A stretch of DNA of 64,000 nt from DASUBN01 sp050261675 (GTDB lineage Bacteria; Pseudomonadota; Gammaproteobacteria; Natronospirales; REEB76): the NCBI GenBank assembly GCA_050261675.1, contig JBLNDO010000024.1, positions 1 through 64,000 of the forward strand. Reading direction: 5' to 3'. The translations under genes and the position numbers were made by a program. The notes beneath the pieces are model-generated. The model was not told where the DNA came from, did not search any database, and saw nothing but the letters and a program-made list of their open reading frames with translations. Position 1 is the first letter of the stretch; the number at the start of each line of letters is the position of its first letter. Positions 49,281 through 58,056 of the stretch are shown one piece after another.

Positions 49281-50051
49281 ATGTGCTTGCTGGTCTTCGC
49301 CTGGAAAACCCACCCGGCGCACGCCTTGCTGTTCGCCGGCAACCGCGACGAGCGCCACGCGCGCGCCTCGGCAGCGGCGGGCTTCTGGGACGACGCCCCG
49401 GAGGTCTTGGGCGGTCGCGACCTGGAAGCGGGCGGCACCTGGCTCGGGGTCACCGCCGGCGGGCGCTTCGCGGTGGTCACCAATTACCGCGAGGGACTGG
49501 ATCCGCCCAAGCGGCCCCGCTCCCGCGGCGAACTGCCGGCGGAATTCCTGAAAGGCGGCATGCGCCCGGCGGACTATCTCGCCGGGTTGCGGCGCCGCGC
49601 CGACGACTACGCGGCTTTCAGCTTCCTCTGCGGCGATCGGGACGAACTCTATTATTTCTCCAACCGGGGCGGCGAGCCCTCGCAGGTGGAGCCCGGCATC
49701 CACGGCCTCTCCAACCACCTCTTGGACACGCCCTGGCCCAAGGTGAGCTTGAGCAAGGCGCGCTTCGGGCTCTTGCTGGAGCAGGAGGCCTTCACCAGCG
49801 ACGCCCTGTTCCGGCTGCTCTACGACACCACGCCGGCAGCGGACGAAGTGCTGCCGGACACCGGCATCGGCGCGGACCTGGAGCGGCGCGTGTCCTCGCC
49901 GTTCGTGCTGCACCCCGTCTACGGCACCCGCAGTTCTAGCCTGCTGCGCCTCGAGCGTGACGGCGGGCTGGAATTCGCCGAGCGGCGCTTCGATCCCGCC
50001 GGGCGGGAAGTGGAGACACGCCGCTTCCGGATCCCGGAAATCCCCGCGTGA
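49281..50051 (+). CDS. NRDE/TANGO2-family protein
   Basis: 256 aa. Starts MCLLVFAWKTHPAHALLFAG with NRDERHARASAAAGFWDD (the NRDE motif), then GGRDLEAGGTWLGVTAGGRF and VTNYREG, all characteristic of PF05742. A Cys at position 2 after Met recalls N-terminal-nucleophile hydrolases. Human TANGO2 is linked to haem or lipid handling; bacterial function is not settled. No ribosome site is obvious. Its stop overlaps the S9 peptidase start by GTGA. Confidence 0.85.
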   Translation: MCLLVFAWKTHPAHALLFAGNRDERHARASAAAGFWDDAPEVLGGRDLEAGGTWLGVTAGGRFAVVTNYREGLDPPKRPRSRGELPAEFLKGGMRPADYLAGLRRRADDYAAFSFLCGDRDELYYFSNRGGEPSQVEPGIHGLSNHLLDTPWPKVSLSKARFGLLLEQEAFTSDALFRLLYDTTPAADEVLPDTGIGADLERRVSSPFVLHPVYGTRSSSLLRLERDGGLEFAERRFDPAGREVETRRFRIPEIPA

Positions 50052-51937
50052 GGCGCCCCGCCCCCGGCGGCAGCTGGGCTTCGCCGCTCGGCGTGGAGGG
50101 CGTGACCCGGGCCCAGCGTCGCTATCTGCAACCGCGACTGCAACGCGATGCCGCCTACTGGGTGGAAAGCCGCCCCGAGGAGAACGGCCGCAGCGTGCTG
50201 GTGCGGCATCGGGACGGGCGCGCCGAGGACCTGACACCGGCGCCCTACAGCGTGCGGACCAAGGTGCACGAATACGGCGGCGGCGCCTGGGCGCCCGCCG
50301 GGGACGCGATCTATTTCTGCAACGACGCGGACCAGTGCCTCTACCGCCTGGAAGGCGGGAAGATCCGGGCGCTCACGGCAGCTTCCCGCCGGCGCTACGG
50401 GGACTTGGTATGGGATGCAAGCCGGGGGCGACTCCTCTGCGTCTGCGAGGAGCATCGACCGGACAAGACGGTGAAGAATTTCCTCGCGGCGGTCTCGCTC
50501 GAAGATGGCGCCATTACGCCGCTCGTTACGGACCGGGACTTCGTGAGTTCGCCTGCGCTCTCGCCCGACGGACAGCGCCTCGCCTGGCTCGCCTGGGACG
50601 ATCCGCAGATGCCCTGGGACGGCTCCGAGCTTTGGCTGGCGGACATGGCGGCGGATGGGAGCTTGCAGGGCGCGCGGCGCATCGCCGGTGGCCCCGAGGA
50701 ATCCCTGTTCGAGCCCCGCTGGTCGCCTGTCGGCGTGCTGCACTACGTCTCGGACCGGAGCGGGTATTGGAACTTATATAGACACCGGGACGGCGCCGCC
50801 GAACCTCTTTGCCCCGATGCGGCCGACTACGGCTACGCCCAATGGCTGCTGGGCATGTCGAGCTACGGCTTTCTCTCGGAGACGGAGATCGCCGCGGTGC
50901 GGGTGGAGCGCGGCCAATCGGGCCTCGTGCGCCTCGCCGGTGGAAAGAGAACGCCCATAGAATCGCCGTATTCCCACGTGGAGCACCTGGACGCGGAGGC
51001 CGGGCGGTTCGTGCTCCTGGCTGGCGCGCCCGACTTGTCCATGGGGATCGTGGAGAGCGACGGCCAGCAGTTCCATCGCTTGAGCGCGGCGGGCTTCGGA
51101 ATGGATCCGGCGTACTTGAGCCGCGCGGAAGCGCTGAGTTTCCCCACCTCCGGTGGCGAGACGGCCCACGCCTGGTATTACCCGCCGGTGAACCCGGACT
51201 TCCGCCTGCCCGAGGGCGAGGCACCGCCGCTCATGGTGCGCTGTCACGGCGGGCCCACGGCCATGAACGGCAACGCCCTGGAACCCCGCATACAGTTCTG
51301 GACCAGCCGCGGTTTCGCGGTCGCCGACCTCAATTACCGGGGCAGCACCGGTTACGGCCGGGATTACCGGCGCAGCCTGCGCAGGAACTGGGGCGTAAAG
51401 GACGTGGAAGACTGCGCCCACCTGCTAGCGCACCTCGCCGCCAAAGGTCTCGCGGACCCGAAGCGCGCCGTGGTATCCGGCTCCAGTGCCGGCGGTTACT
51501 CGGCGCTCGCCACGCTCGCTTTCAAGGAGGTCTACCGCGGCGGCGCCATCCAGTACGGCTTGGCCGAGCTCGAGACCGCCATGCGCGACACCCACAAGTT
51601 CGAGGCCCGCTACGGCGACACGCTGCTGGGACCCTGGCCCGAGGCGAAAGAGGCTTACCGGGCGCGCTCGCCGCTGCATGCCGTGGACCGCATCAAGGCA
51701 CCGGTGATTTTCTTCCAGGGATTGAAGGATACGGTGGTCCTGCCGGACCAGACGGCGCGCATGCTGAAAGCACTGAAGGAACGGGGCGTGCCGTCCATAT
51801 CGCTGACCTTCCCCGAGGAAGGCCACGGCTTCCGTCGCGCCACCACTCTCCAGGCAGTGCTCGCGGCGGAACTGGCGTTCTACGCCTATCTTTTTGGTTT
51901 CACGCCGGCTGATCCGGCGCCGAAATTGGAATTCTAA
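50048..51937 (+). CDS. S9-family prolyl oligopeptidase-type peptidase
   Basis: 629 aa, no signal peptide, so cytoplasmic. A beta-propeller N-terminal part (LVWDASRGRLLCVCEE; PALSPDGQRLAWLAWDDPQM) precedes the hydrolase domain: MVRCHGGPTAMNGNALEPR, nucleophile in SGSSAGGYSALATL, Asp in QGLKDTVVLPDQ and His in PEEGHGFR. Cleaves short peptides, often acyl- or dipeptidyl-type. Begins at GTG overlapping the NRDE stop; its end overlaps the convergent esterase by four bases. Confidence 0.9.
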   Translation: MRRPAPGGSWASPLGVEGVTRAQRRYLQPRLQRDAAYWVESRPEENGRSVLVRHRDGRAEDLTPAPYSVRTKVHEYGGGAWAPAGDAIYFCNDADQCLYRLEGGKIRALTAASRRRYGDLVWDASRGRLLCVCEEHRPDKTVKNFLAAVSLEDGAITPLVTDRDFVSSPALSPDGQRLAWLAWDDPQMPWDGSELWLADMAADGSLQGARRIAGGPEESLFEPRWSPVGVLHYVSDRSGYWNLYRHRDGAAEPLCPDAADYGYAQWLLGMSSYGFLSETEIAAVRVERGQSGLVRLAGGKRTPIESPYSHVEHLDAEAGRFVLLAGAPDLSMGIVESDGQQFHRLSAAGFGMDPAYLSRAEALSFPTSGGETAHAWYYPPVNPDFRLPEGEAPPLMVRCHGGPTAMNGNALEPRIQFWTSRGFAVADLNYRGSTGYGRDYRRSLRRNWGVKDVEDCAHLLAHLAAKGLADPKRAVVSGSSAGGYSALATLAFKEVYRGGAIQYGLAELETAMRDTHKFEARYGDTLLGPWPEAKEAYRARSPLHAVDRIKAPVIFFQGLKDTVVLPDQTARMLKALKERGVPSISLTFPEEGHGFRRATTLQAVLAAELAFYAYLFGFTPADPAPKLEF

Positions 51938-52605
51938 GCAGACCCCAAGACCGAAAGCAGCCATGCTCTGATGTGAATGACTTCCTCGGCACACAGGCTG
52001 TGTGGCATAGGGTAGGTGTGCCAAGTCACGGCACAGCCTTCCTTCGTGAGCCAGTTGCGGGTGTGCTCGCCCAGTAGCAGCGGCACCACCGGGTCCTGGG
52101 TGCCGTGGCCGTAGAAGATGGACGTGCTGCGGTTCACGCCGATGTTCACTTCCCTGCCCTCGCCGGCGGGCAGATAGGTGGAAAGCGCCATGATGCCGGC
52201 GAGCTTCGCGGCATGTTCCAGTCCCGCATAGAGGGCGACGGCCCCGCCCTGGGAGAAACCCGCCAGCACGATGCGTGACGTGTGGATCCCGCGCCCGTTC
52301 TCCTGTGCGATCAACGCCTCCACCCCGGCGCGGGAGGATTCCAGGCCTTCCCAATCACGCGGCTGGTGGAGGCCGATCTTCACGATGTCGAACCAGGCGC
52401 GCATGGGATGGCCGCCGTTCAGGGTCACCGGCCGCACCGGCGCATGGGGGAAGATGAAACGGACGGGCAGCGAGACAGGGAGCTTCAGTTCCGGCACGAT
52501 GGACTCGAAATCGTGGCCGTCGGCGCCCAAGCCGTGCAGCCAGATGATGCTGGCCTTGGGCGTGGCGCCGGTCTCGATTTCCACGGTCTGCAAGGCTTGG
52601 GGCAT
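51934..52605 (-). CDS. Carboxylesterase (alpha/beta hydrolase, YpfH/phospholipase-type)
   Basis: 223 aa. ASIIWLHGLGADGHDFESIV is the typical start of the carboxylesterase/acyl-protein-thioesterase group. Nucleophile elbow AGFSQGGAVAL, Asp in GHGTQDPVVP and His in YPMPHSLCAEE complete the triad. Soluble cytoplasmic esterase acting on short acyl esters; substrate unknown. Converges on the S9 peptidase gene, sharing four bases (CTAA: TAA on one strand, TAG on the other). Divergent from the SDR gene (59 bases apart). Confidence 0.88.
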   Translation of the reverse strand: MPQALQTVEIETGATPKASIIWLHGLGADGHDFESIVPELKLPVSLPVRFIFPHAPVRPVTLNGGHPMRAWFDIVKIGLHQPRDWEGLESSRAGVEALIAQENGRGIHTSRIVLAGFSQGGAVALYAGLEHAAKLAGIMALSTYLPAGEGREVNIGVNRSTSIFYGHGTQDPVVPLLLGEHTRNWLTKEGCAVTWHTYPMPHSLCAEEVIHIRAWLLSVLGSA

Positions 52606-52664
52606 GGCGGGATTCTAGCAAAGCCTCTTGCTATCATCGCCGCAGCCATTCTCGCGAGGCCTGC

Positions 52665-53423
52665 ATGGATTTCAAGGGAAAGACGGTGCTCATCACCGGC
52701 GCGAGCCGCGGCATCGGCCGCGCCACGGCAGAGGCTTTCGCGGCCGCCGGCGCAGGGGTCGCACTGCACGTACGCAAAGATATGAAGAAGGGCGAGGAAC
52801 TGGCGAAGCGATTGCCCGGCTCCGGGAATCGTGCCTTCGCCGCGGAACTCACGGACCCCGCCGCCTGCGAGAAACTCGTCACCGACGTGGCCGCGCACTA
52901 CGGCCGGCTGGACGTGCTGGTGAACAACGCCGGCGTCTACGAAGTGAAGCCCCTGAAGGATCTGCCCTATGCCGAGTGGCAGGCCACTTGGCAGCGCACC
53001 CTGGCTTCCAATCTTTTCGCCCCCGCGAACCTCTGCTTCCTGGCGGCGCGGGTCATGCGAAACCAGGGCGACGGCAAGATCATCAACATCTCCTCCCGCG
53101 GCGCCTTCCGCGGCGAGCCCGATGCCCCCGCCTACGGCGCGAGCAAGGCGGGCCTGAACCAGCTCTCCCAATCCCTGGCCCAGGCGCTTGCGCCCTTCAA
53201 TATCTTCGTGGGCGTGGTGGCGCCGGGCTTCGTGCATACGGATATGGCGGCGGAGATCCTGGACGGGCCCGCAGGCGAAGGCATCAAAAAGCAGAGCCCC
53301 TTGAACCGGGTGGCGACGCCGGAGGAAGTGGCGGAAGCCGTGTTGCGCCTCGCCGCCGACGGCATGATGGCCGCCACGGGATGTATTTTAGATGTGAATG
53401 GCGCGTCTTATCTGCGATCCTAG
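52665..53423 (+). CDS. Short-chain dehydrogenase/reductase
   Basis: 252 aa, classical SDR: cofactor loop TGASRGIGRATAEAF, NNAG motif, catalytic Ser in INISSRGAF, YGASKAG (Tyr-x-x-x-Lys), PGFVHTDMA, and VNGASYL at the C-terminus. The R and K residues after the first strand (VRKDMKKG) suggest NADPH preference. It oxidises or reduces a small alcohol/ketone; FabG-like but not in a fatty-acid cluster. Its stop overlaps the convergent barrel gene by CTAG. Confidence 0.9.
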   Translation: MDFKGKTVLITGASRGIGRATAEAFAAAGAGVALHVRKDMKKGEELAKRLPGSGNRAFAAELTDPAACEKLVTDVAAHYGRLDVLVNNAGVYEVKPLKDLPYAEWQATWQRTLASNLFAPANLCFLAARVMRNQGDGKIINISSRGAFRGEPDAPAYGASKAGLNQLSQSLAQALAPFNIFVGVVAPGFVHTDMAAEILDGPAGEGIKKQSPLNRVATPEEVAEAVLRLAADGMMAATGCILDVNGASYLRS

Positions 53424-54166
53424 AACCCCCATTCCTTCGGCGTGAACAGCAGCGTCATCGTCTGGCGCGCCAAACCCATTCCCTGGTTGAAGTCATGGCC
53501 GCCCGGCAGCCAGGCGTCCTGATCGAAGCTGCCGTGCGCATATAAACCGATGTTGCTGGCGTTCAGGCTGTAACCGGTGGTGCTGGAACGGTAGATGAGG
53601 TGGGTGTACCTCAGCCCGAAATGATCCACTTCGTATTCGACGAACCAGCCGTGGGCGGGTTTAAGCATGACGCTTTGGAAGGAGTAGACGCCGCTGTAGG
53701 AATTCACCATGTTGTAGGCGCGCCAGGTGCCTCCGGCGCCCACGCGCCCTCCCTCCCAGGCGTATTCCAGCCCTAGGTCACCGGTGGCGCTCCCGGATCC
53801 ATAGTTGCCGATGGAGTTTTGGGGATTGTCGACGATGACGTCCCAAAGCACATCGGCGCAGGTGGGAATCTGGCAAACATAGGCGCCGCCGACGGCCGCC
53901 TTCAGGCTCAGGCCCGTGCTGCCCAACGCCTGGCGGTAATAACCCTGCACGAAAAAGGTGTTGCCGGCGTAAAGACTCACGTTGGTCGGCGTGAGGCTGG
54001 GCTGGCCCGTGATGCCGGAGACGATCAGGTTCCCGCCGCCGAAGGTGATTCCGGTCTCGTAGCCGAACTCGGGTTTCCAGCCGGGGCCGTCGGCATCCGC
54101 CACGGCCTGCAAAGGCGCAAGGCCGATGCCGGCGAGAACGAAACAAACAGGCCATCCCTTGGTCAT
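53420..54166 (-). CDS. Secreted beta-barrel-like protein, unknown
   Basis: 248 aa from the ATG at 54166, preceded by AAGGGG. Signal MTKGWPVCFVLAGIGLAPLQ. The mature chain shows alternating aromatic strands (KPEFGYETGITFGGGNLIVS; FFVQGYYRQALGSTGLSLKA) and ends with KEWGF, a terminal Phe, pointing to the outer membrane. A Cys pair (AYVCQIPTCAD) could form a disulfide in an extracellular loop. No family recognised. Shares four bases of stop codon with the SDR gene. Confidence 0.65.
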   Translation of the reverse strand: MTKGWPVCFVLAGIGLAPLQAVADADGPGWKPEFGYETGITFGGGNLIVSGITGQPSLTPTNVSLYAGNTFFVQGYYRQALGSTGLSLKAAVGGAYVCQIPTCADVLWDVIVDNPQNSIGNYGSGSATGDLGLEYAWEGGRVGAGGTWRAYNMVNSYSGVYSFQSVMLKPAHGWFVEYEVDHFGLRYTHLIYRSSTTGYSLNASNIGLYAHGSFDQDAWLPGGHDFNQGMGLARQTMTLLFTPKEWGF

Positions 54167-54258
54167 GGCGATCCCCTTCTTGGTGTGCATTCATGGTACC
54201 GCGGCGGCCAACCCGCCGCCTAACTCCCCGCCGGGCCTGGGTTTAACGCCGCAAAAAG

Positions 54259-54288
54259 AAGGCCCCGCTGCTCGCGCAGCGGGGCCTT
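54259..54288 (-). terminator. Rho-independent terminator of the DUF885 gene
   Basis: AAGGCCCCGCTG (54259-54270), loop, CAGCGGGGCCTT (54277-54288). On the minus strand it is followed by CTTTTTGC, so it ends the DUF885 transcript 17 bases past its stop; a TTT also follows on the plus strand. Confidence 0.88.
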
Positions 54289-54305
54289 TCCATCTCAACC
54301 CAAGC

Positions 54306-56060
54306 TTACTTCTGGCTCGGGATGAATTCTTCTTTGACCGCCTGGCGCATCAGATCCGGCGGCAGGAGACCCTGGCTCAGGATGAAGTCGTTGAACTTCT
54401 GCCGGTCGAACTTCGTCCCCAAGGCCACCTGCGCCTCGCCGCGCATGGTGAGGAAGTTGTGGTAGCCGTAGTAGTAGCTCGTGGCCTGGCCCGGCATCTG
54501 GAAAGCGAAGCGGTTCGCCTCCTCCGTGGCGAAGGCCGGCGAGGCCACCAGTTCCCGCTCCAGGAACTCCTTGGCCTGGTCCGGGGTCATCATCCCCAGG
54601 TTGACCATGGGGTCCAGGAAGGCGCGGGCGGCGCGCAGCAGCCGGTCGCGCAGCGCGATCATCTGCCCTTCCAGGGGCTCGTAGGGCTGCATCTCCGCCT
54701 CCGAATACAAGGCCCAGCCTTCCACATTGGCGCTGTTGAAGGCGAACACGGCACGGGCGATGGAGGTGCCGTTTTCGATCATGCTGGCGAACTGCAGCTC
54801 ATGACCGGGGCGTCCCTCGTGGGAGGTGAGCGTCCAGGCGGCGGCGTCGAAGGTATCGTCGTCCATGCCGCCCGGCTGGCCGACGTTGTTCGGCAGCACG
54901 AAGGAACCGTACTGGCCGGTGTTGCCGATAAGCCGCGGGGAATCCATGTGCGGCGCCGGTTCCTGGGCGGTCTCGGCGGCGGAGCCCATGCGGATCACCA
55001 TGTCGCGCTGCGGCAGGGTGACGATGTGCTCCTTCCGGATGATCACCTCGATCTGCTTCAGCCGCTCCTTATAGAAGGGCAGGATGTCCTTGTTGTTGAG
55101 CTGCTTCTTCTTGAGCTCGCGGATCACGTCGCGGTAATCCGTGCTCTTCATGTGGTCCTGCTTCGCGACCAGGATCGCCATGCCTTCCAGCTGGTGCTGG
55201 ATCTCGGAGAAGGAGAACAAGGCTTCCTGAATGAGCGCACGGGGGTCCTCATCCACGCCGAGGTCATGCAGGTTGTTGGCATAGAGCTCCTCGGGGAACT
55301 TGTTGTCGGCGCGGGCATGGGCCATGACGTCGGTCTTCACCCAGGCCACGTAGTCGTTGAGTTGCCCTTCGAGCTTGGCCCAGGGCTCCTGCCAGCCCTG
55401 CACCTTGCTCGCGGTGAGCAGCTGCTTGATGCCCGGGATGTACTGCTGGGCGTCCTTCAGGTCCTGCTCCACCTGGCCCTTGTAGGGGCCGAGAAGCCCG
55501 GGGCGCTTCAGGTCGTTCTCGAACAGGGTCTTGGCCTGCTCGGTGATGGCCGGCCGGCCTGGCACCATGCCCGCGTAAGCTTCGAGACGCTTCACCACCG
55601 CTTGCTGGCGTTCCGCCGGTACCTGCGGGTCGATGAGCGAGCGCACGCCGAAGAATACCGTCTGGGGCACGTTGTTGTAGTTCAACAGGTACTTGGTTTG
55701 CAGCTCGTTGTCGTGCTTCACGTTGTTCGCTTCGGTGAGGAGGATTTGCAAGTCCTGCTTCACGTGCGGGTCCGTGGCGGCCGCGAGCTTGGCATTCAGT
55801 TCCACGATGTCCTGGTCGATGGCGGCGTTGAGCCGCTGCACGATGTCGGGCGTGAGATTGGTGGCCTGCTCGTCCAGGCCGTCCACGCCGATCTGGCCCG
55901 CCTGCTCGGGGGCAAAGTCGGCAAAGGTCTTGAGCAGGATCTGGGAATCCTGGTTGCTCTCGGCCACCCAGGCCGGTGCTTGCGGCGGCGCCGCGTTGAC
56001 GGTCAGGGCGGCGCCGGCGAGGCCTAAGGCCAGCCCCAGCGTCAGGGATTTGGATTTCAT
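54306..56060 (-). CDS. DUF885-family secreted zinc peptidase-like protein
   Basis: 584 aa from the ATG at 56060, with AGAGGAAA upstream. Signal MKSKSLTLGLALGLAGAALT. The metal site reads TSHEGRPGHELQFAS (HExxxxHExxQ-like), followed by NVEGWALYSEAEM with a third acid ligand. These are landmarks of DUF885, a metallopeptidase-like family often secreted in bacteria with TonB systems. Probably periplasmic peptide hydrolase; substrate unknown. Ends at the terminator at 54259. Upstream a 20-bp AT-rich palindrome (56162) may regulate it. Confidence 0.88.
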   Translation of the reverse strand: MKSKSLTLGLALGLAGAALTVNAAPPQAPAWVAESNQDSQILLKTFADFAPEQAGQIGVDGLDEQATNLTPDIVQRLNAAIDQDIVELNAKLAAATDPHVKQDLQILLTEANNVKHDNELQTKYLLNYNNVPQTVFFGVRSLIDPQVPAERQQAVVKRLEAYAGMVPGRPAITEQAKTLFENDLKRPGLLGPYKGQVEQDLKDAQQYIPGIKQLLTASKVQGWQEPWAKLEGQLNDYVAWVKTDVMAHARADNKFPEELYANNLHDLGVDEDPRALIQEALFSFSEIQHQLEGMAILVAKQDHMKSTDYRDVIRELKKKQLNNKDILPFYKERLKQIEVIIRKEHIVTLPQRDMVIRMGSAAETAQEPAPHMDSPRLIGNTGQYGSFVLPNNVGQPGGMDDDTFDAAAWTLTSHEGRPGHELQFASMIENGTSIARAVFAFNSANVEGWALYSEAEMQPYEPLEGQMIALRDRLLRAARAFLDPMVNLGMMTPDQAKEFLERELVASPAFATEEANRFAFQMPGQATSYYYGYHNFLTMRGEAQVALGTKFDRQKFNDFILSQGLLPPDLMRQAVKEEFIPSQK

Positions 56061-56161
56061 CTTGGCGTTTCCTCTGTTTGGTCTTGAAAGGTGCCCCTTG
56101 GGAGGCGGGATTCCTTGGGGCAGAGACAGTGGCCTTGGTCCAACGATCACCTACCCCTAGG

Positions 56162-56181
56162 TGTTATACATATATATAACA
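56162..56181. promoter_or_regulatory. Operator-like palindrome upstream of DUF885
   Basis: TGTTATA (56162-56168), six bases, TATAACA (56175-56181) is a perfect inverted repeat in an AT-rich island of an otherwise GC-rich intergenic region, about 100 bases before the DUF885 start. Confidence 0.45.
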
Positions 56182-56251
56182 GTGATACTCTAATGACAAG
56201 GGGTCAGCCTGCTGATTTTTCAGCTAGATAAAATCTTTACGATACAGTGAG

Positions 56252-57988
56252 TTAGATGCTAGTCGATGTAAGAGTCAGGGCACGGGCCTTATCCCGCAGC
56301 GCCTCCGGCGGGAGCCGGCCTTCCGCCACCGCCGTCACCAGGGCTTCGTTGTCCCGGGCGCGCAGGATGCGCCAGGCGGCCCCCACTTCTCTCGCCACCA
56401 GCGTGATCAGCTTCTTCTCGTCCGCCGCGTAATGCTCGCCCGGGCGGTTACGGCAGACGATGGCGCCGCGCAGGCGCCCGAGCACCAGCATGGGGAACAC
56501 GCCGCCATCACCGCCCAGGTCGCTCGCCACAGTCTCCAGGTCCACCGCCTTGCGATCGGCCCTAAGCGCCACACAGGCACCGTCATCATTGTTGAGCCGT
56601 TCCGGGAACCTGCCCTCGCCCAGTTGGCGCACCCGGTGGTAGCCACCCGCCTCGACGGAATAGATGGCGAGGCCGGGAGTGCCCACGTGCCGGTAGATCT
56701 CGCCGGCGGCCGCGTCCAGAAGCGCCGCCGGATCCTCCATGTGTCCCACACGGCGGGCGAAGGTGCGCAGGGCCTTGTCCGCCAGGTAGCGGGCTCGGAA
56801 GAACACCTGCTCCACGAAACGGTTCAGGTAATCCCGCACCCGGCCGAGCGTGATGCCGAGGGACAAGGGCACCAGCACCTGCACGGCGAGGCTCGCTCCC
56901 GGCGCCAAGGCGGCGCGCAGCACCAGGCTGTTGACGGCGGCCACCACACCCACCACCAAGGTGGTCATGGCGCCGTAGACCAGGGCCTGGTCGATGACCA
57001 CGGCCACGTTCACTACTCTCAGGCGCAGCACCGCGTAGAGGAATCCCAATAGGGCCAGGATCATCAACAGCGTGCTCAGGGCGCCCGACGCCTGGCCTAG
57101 CACCGGCGTGTTCTGCAGCAGGATGCCCGCGAACCAGAGGATGCCGCTCGTCAGCATCCAACGCAGGCGCTGGTGCTCCGCCGCCGCGGACCGGCGATAG
57201 CCCACGTAAAGCATGACGATAGGCACGAGATAACTCGCCGTAAGCACCAGGCCATAATTGGTGTTGTTGAGGGCGACCGAGTCGAAGAACACCACGCCCA
57301 CGCCTGTCGGTCCGCCGAAAGCATAGCCAGCGCCCAGCGCCAAGATCAGACCGAAACCTACGCGGAAACAGAGGAGTTGTCTTTTGCTGAGTGCGCTTCC
57401 AACCCGCGCCTCCGCCATGATGTAGAAACCCACGCGCGCGGTGAGGTAACACGAGGTCGAGAGGCACAAAATCGCGAATCCCCACCAGTCGTCTAGCGGG
57501 ATGGCCCCGAGCTGCGCGCTCAACACGTAAGTCACCGCCCAGAGGCCCATGCCAAACGCGGCCCGGTCGTGGCCGCGCCAGATGAGCAGTAGCGCGATCG
57601 CGGCCATGAGCACCCCGCCGATGGACCATGGCAGGGCGTACCACAAGAGCCCCGGCATGCCGCTGTGATCGTTCACGGTGACCTGGACGGTGCGGGTCTG
57701 GCCGTCCCGCTGACCCACCACGTCGATGACCTGACCCAGGGGTCGGGTCGGCAGGGTCCAGATCAAGCGGGTCGCGAGGCTCTGCTGCCGCAAATCGATG
57801 AGGTCGCCTTCCTGCACCCCGGCCGGCAGCGGAATGCCGGGTAAAGCATGGGCCACGGCCACATGGCTGTCCTGGAACTGCACGTTCACGTCCACGTCGC
57901 GGGGATGGAAACGGGTCCAGACCCCGGCGCAGACCAGGGCGACGATGCACAGCGAGAGCAGCGCGGCAAGCAACGGGCGGTGGCTCAT
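56252..57988 (-). CDS. Membrane sensor with C-terminal GAF-like domain and no output domain
   Basis: 578 aa from the ATG at 57988, preceded by GTGGAG. An N-terminal helix leads to a periplasmic PDZ-like segment (PLPAGVQEGDLIDLRQQSLA), then about eight helices (LLWYALPWSIGGVLMAAIAL ... VVVGVVAAVNSLVLRAALAP) and a cytosolic linker with a GAF-like region (AAGEIYRHVGTPGLAIYSVE; FPMLVLGRLRGAIVCRN). The layout is that of sensor kinases, but no HisKA/ATPase or GGDEF follows; the chain ends after DKARALTLTSTSI. It may partner with a separate kinase. Confidence 0.75.
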   Translation of the reverse strand: MSHRPLLAALLSLCIVALVCAGVWTRFHPRDVDVNVQFQDSHVAVAHALPGIPLPAGVQEGDLIDLRQQSLATRLIWTLPTRPLGQVIDVVGQRDGQTRTVQVTVNDHSGMPGLLWYALPWSIGGVLMAAIALLLIWRGHDRAAFGMGLWAVTYVLSAQLGAIPLDDWWGFAILCLSTSCYLTARVGFYIMAEARVGSALSKRQLLCFRVGFGLILALGAGYAFGGPTGVGVVFFDSVALNNTNYGLVLTASYLVPIVMLYVGYRRSAAAEHQRLRWMLTSGILWFAGILLQNTPVLGQASGALSTLLMILALLGFLYAVLRLRVVNVAVVIDQALVYGAMTTLVVGVVAAVNSLVLRAALAPGASLAVQVLVPLSLGITLGRVRDYLNRFVEQVFFRARYLADKALRTFARRVGHMEDPAALLDAAAGEIYRHVGTPGLAIYSVEAGGYHRVRQLGEGRFPERLNNDDGACVALRADRKAVDLETVASDLGGDGGVFPMLVLGRLRGAIVCRNRPGEHYAADEKKLITLVAREVGAAWRILRARDNEALVTAVAEGRLPPEALRDKARALTLTSTSI

Positions 57989-58056
57989 GGGAGTTCTCCA
58001 CGGGCTAGCGCCAGCAGGATAGCCCATCCCCGCCGGGACTCAATCCAAGGCGGCAC

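Noticed and set aside
54126..56027. Very long open frame (633 codons) on the plus strand
   Set aside because: It lies antisense to the DUF885 gene, has composition typical of GC-rich shadow frames, and shows no recognisable domain or ribosome site.
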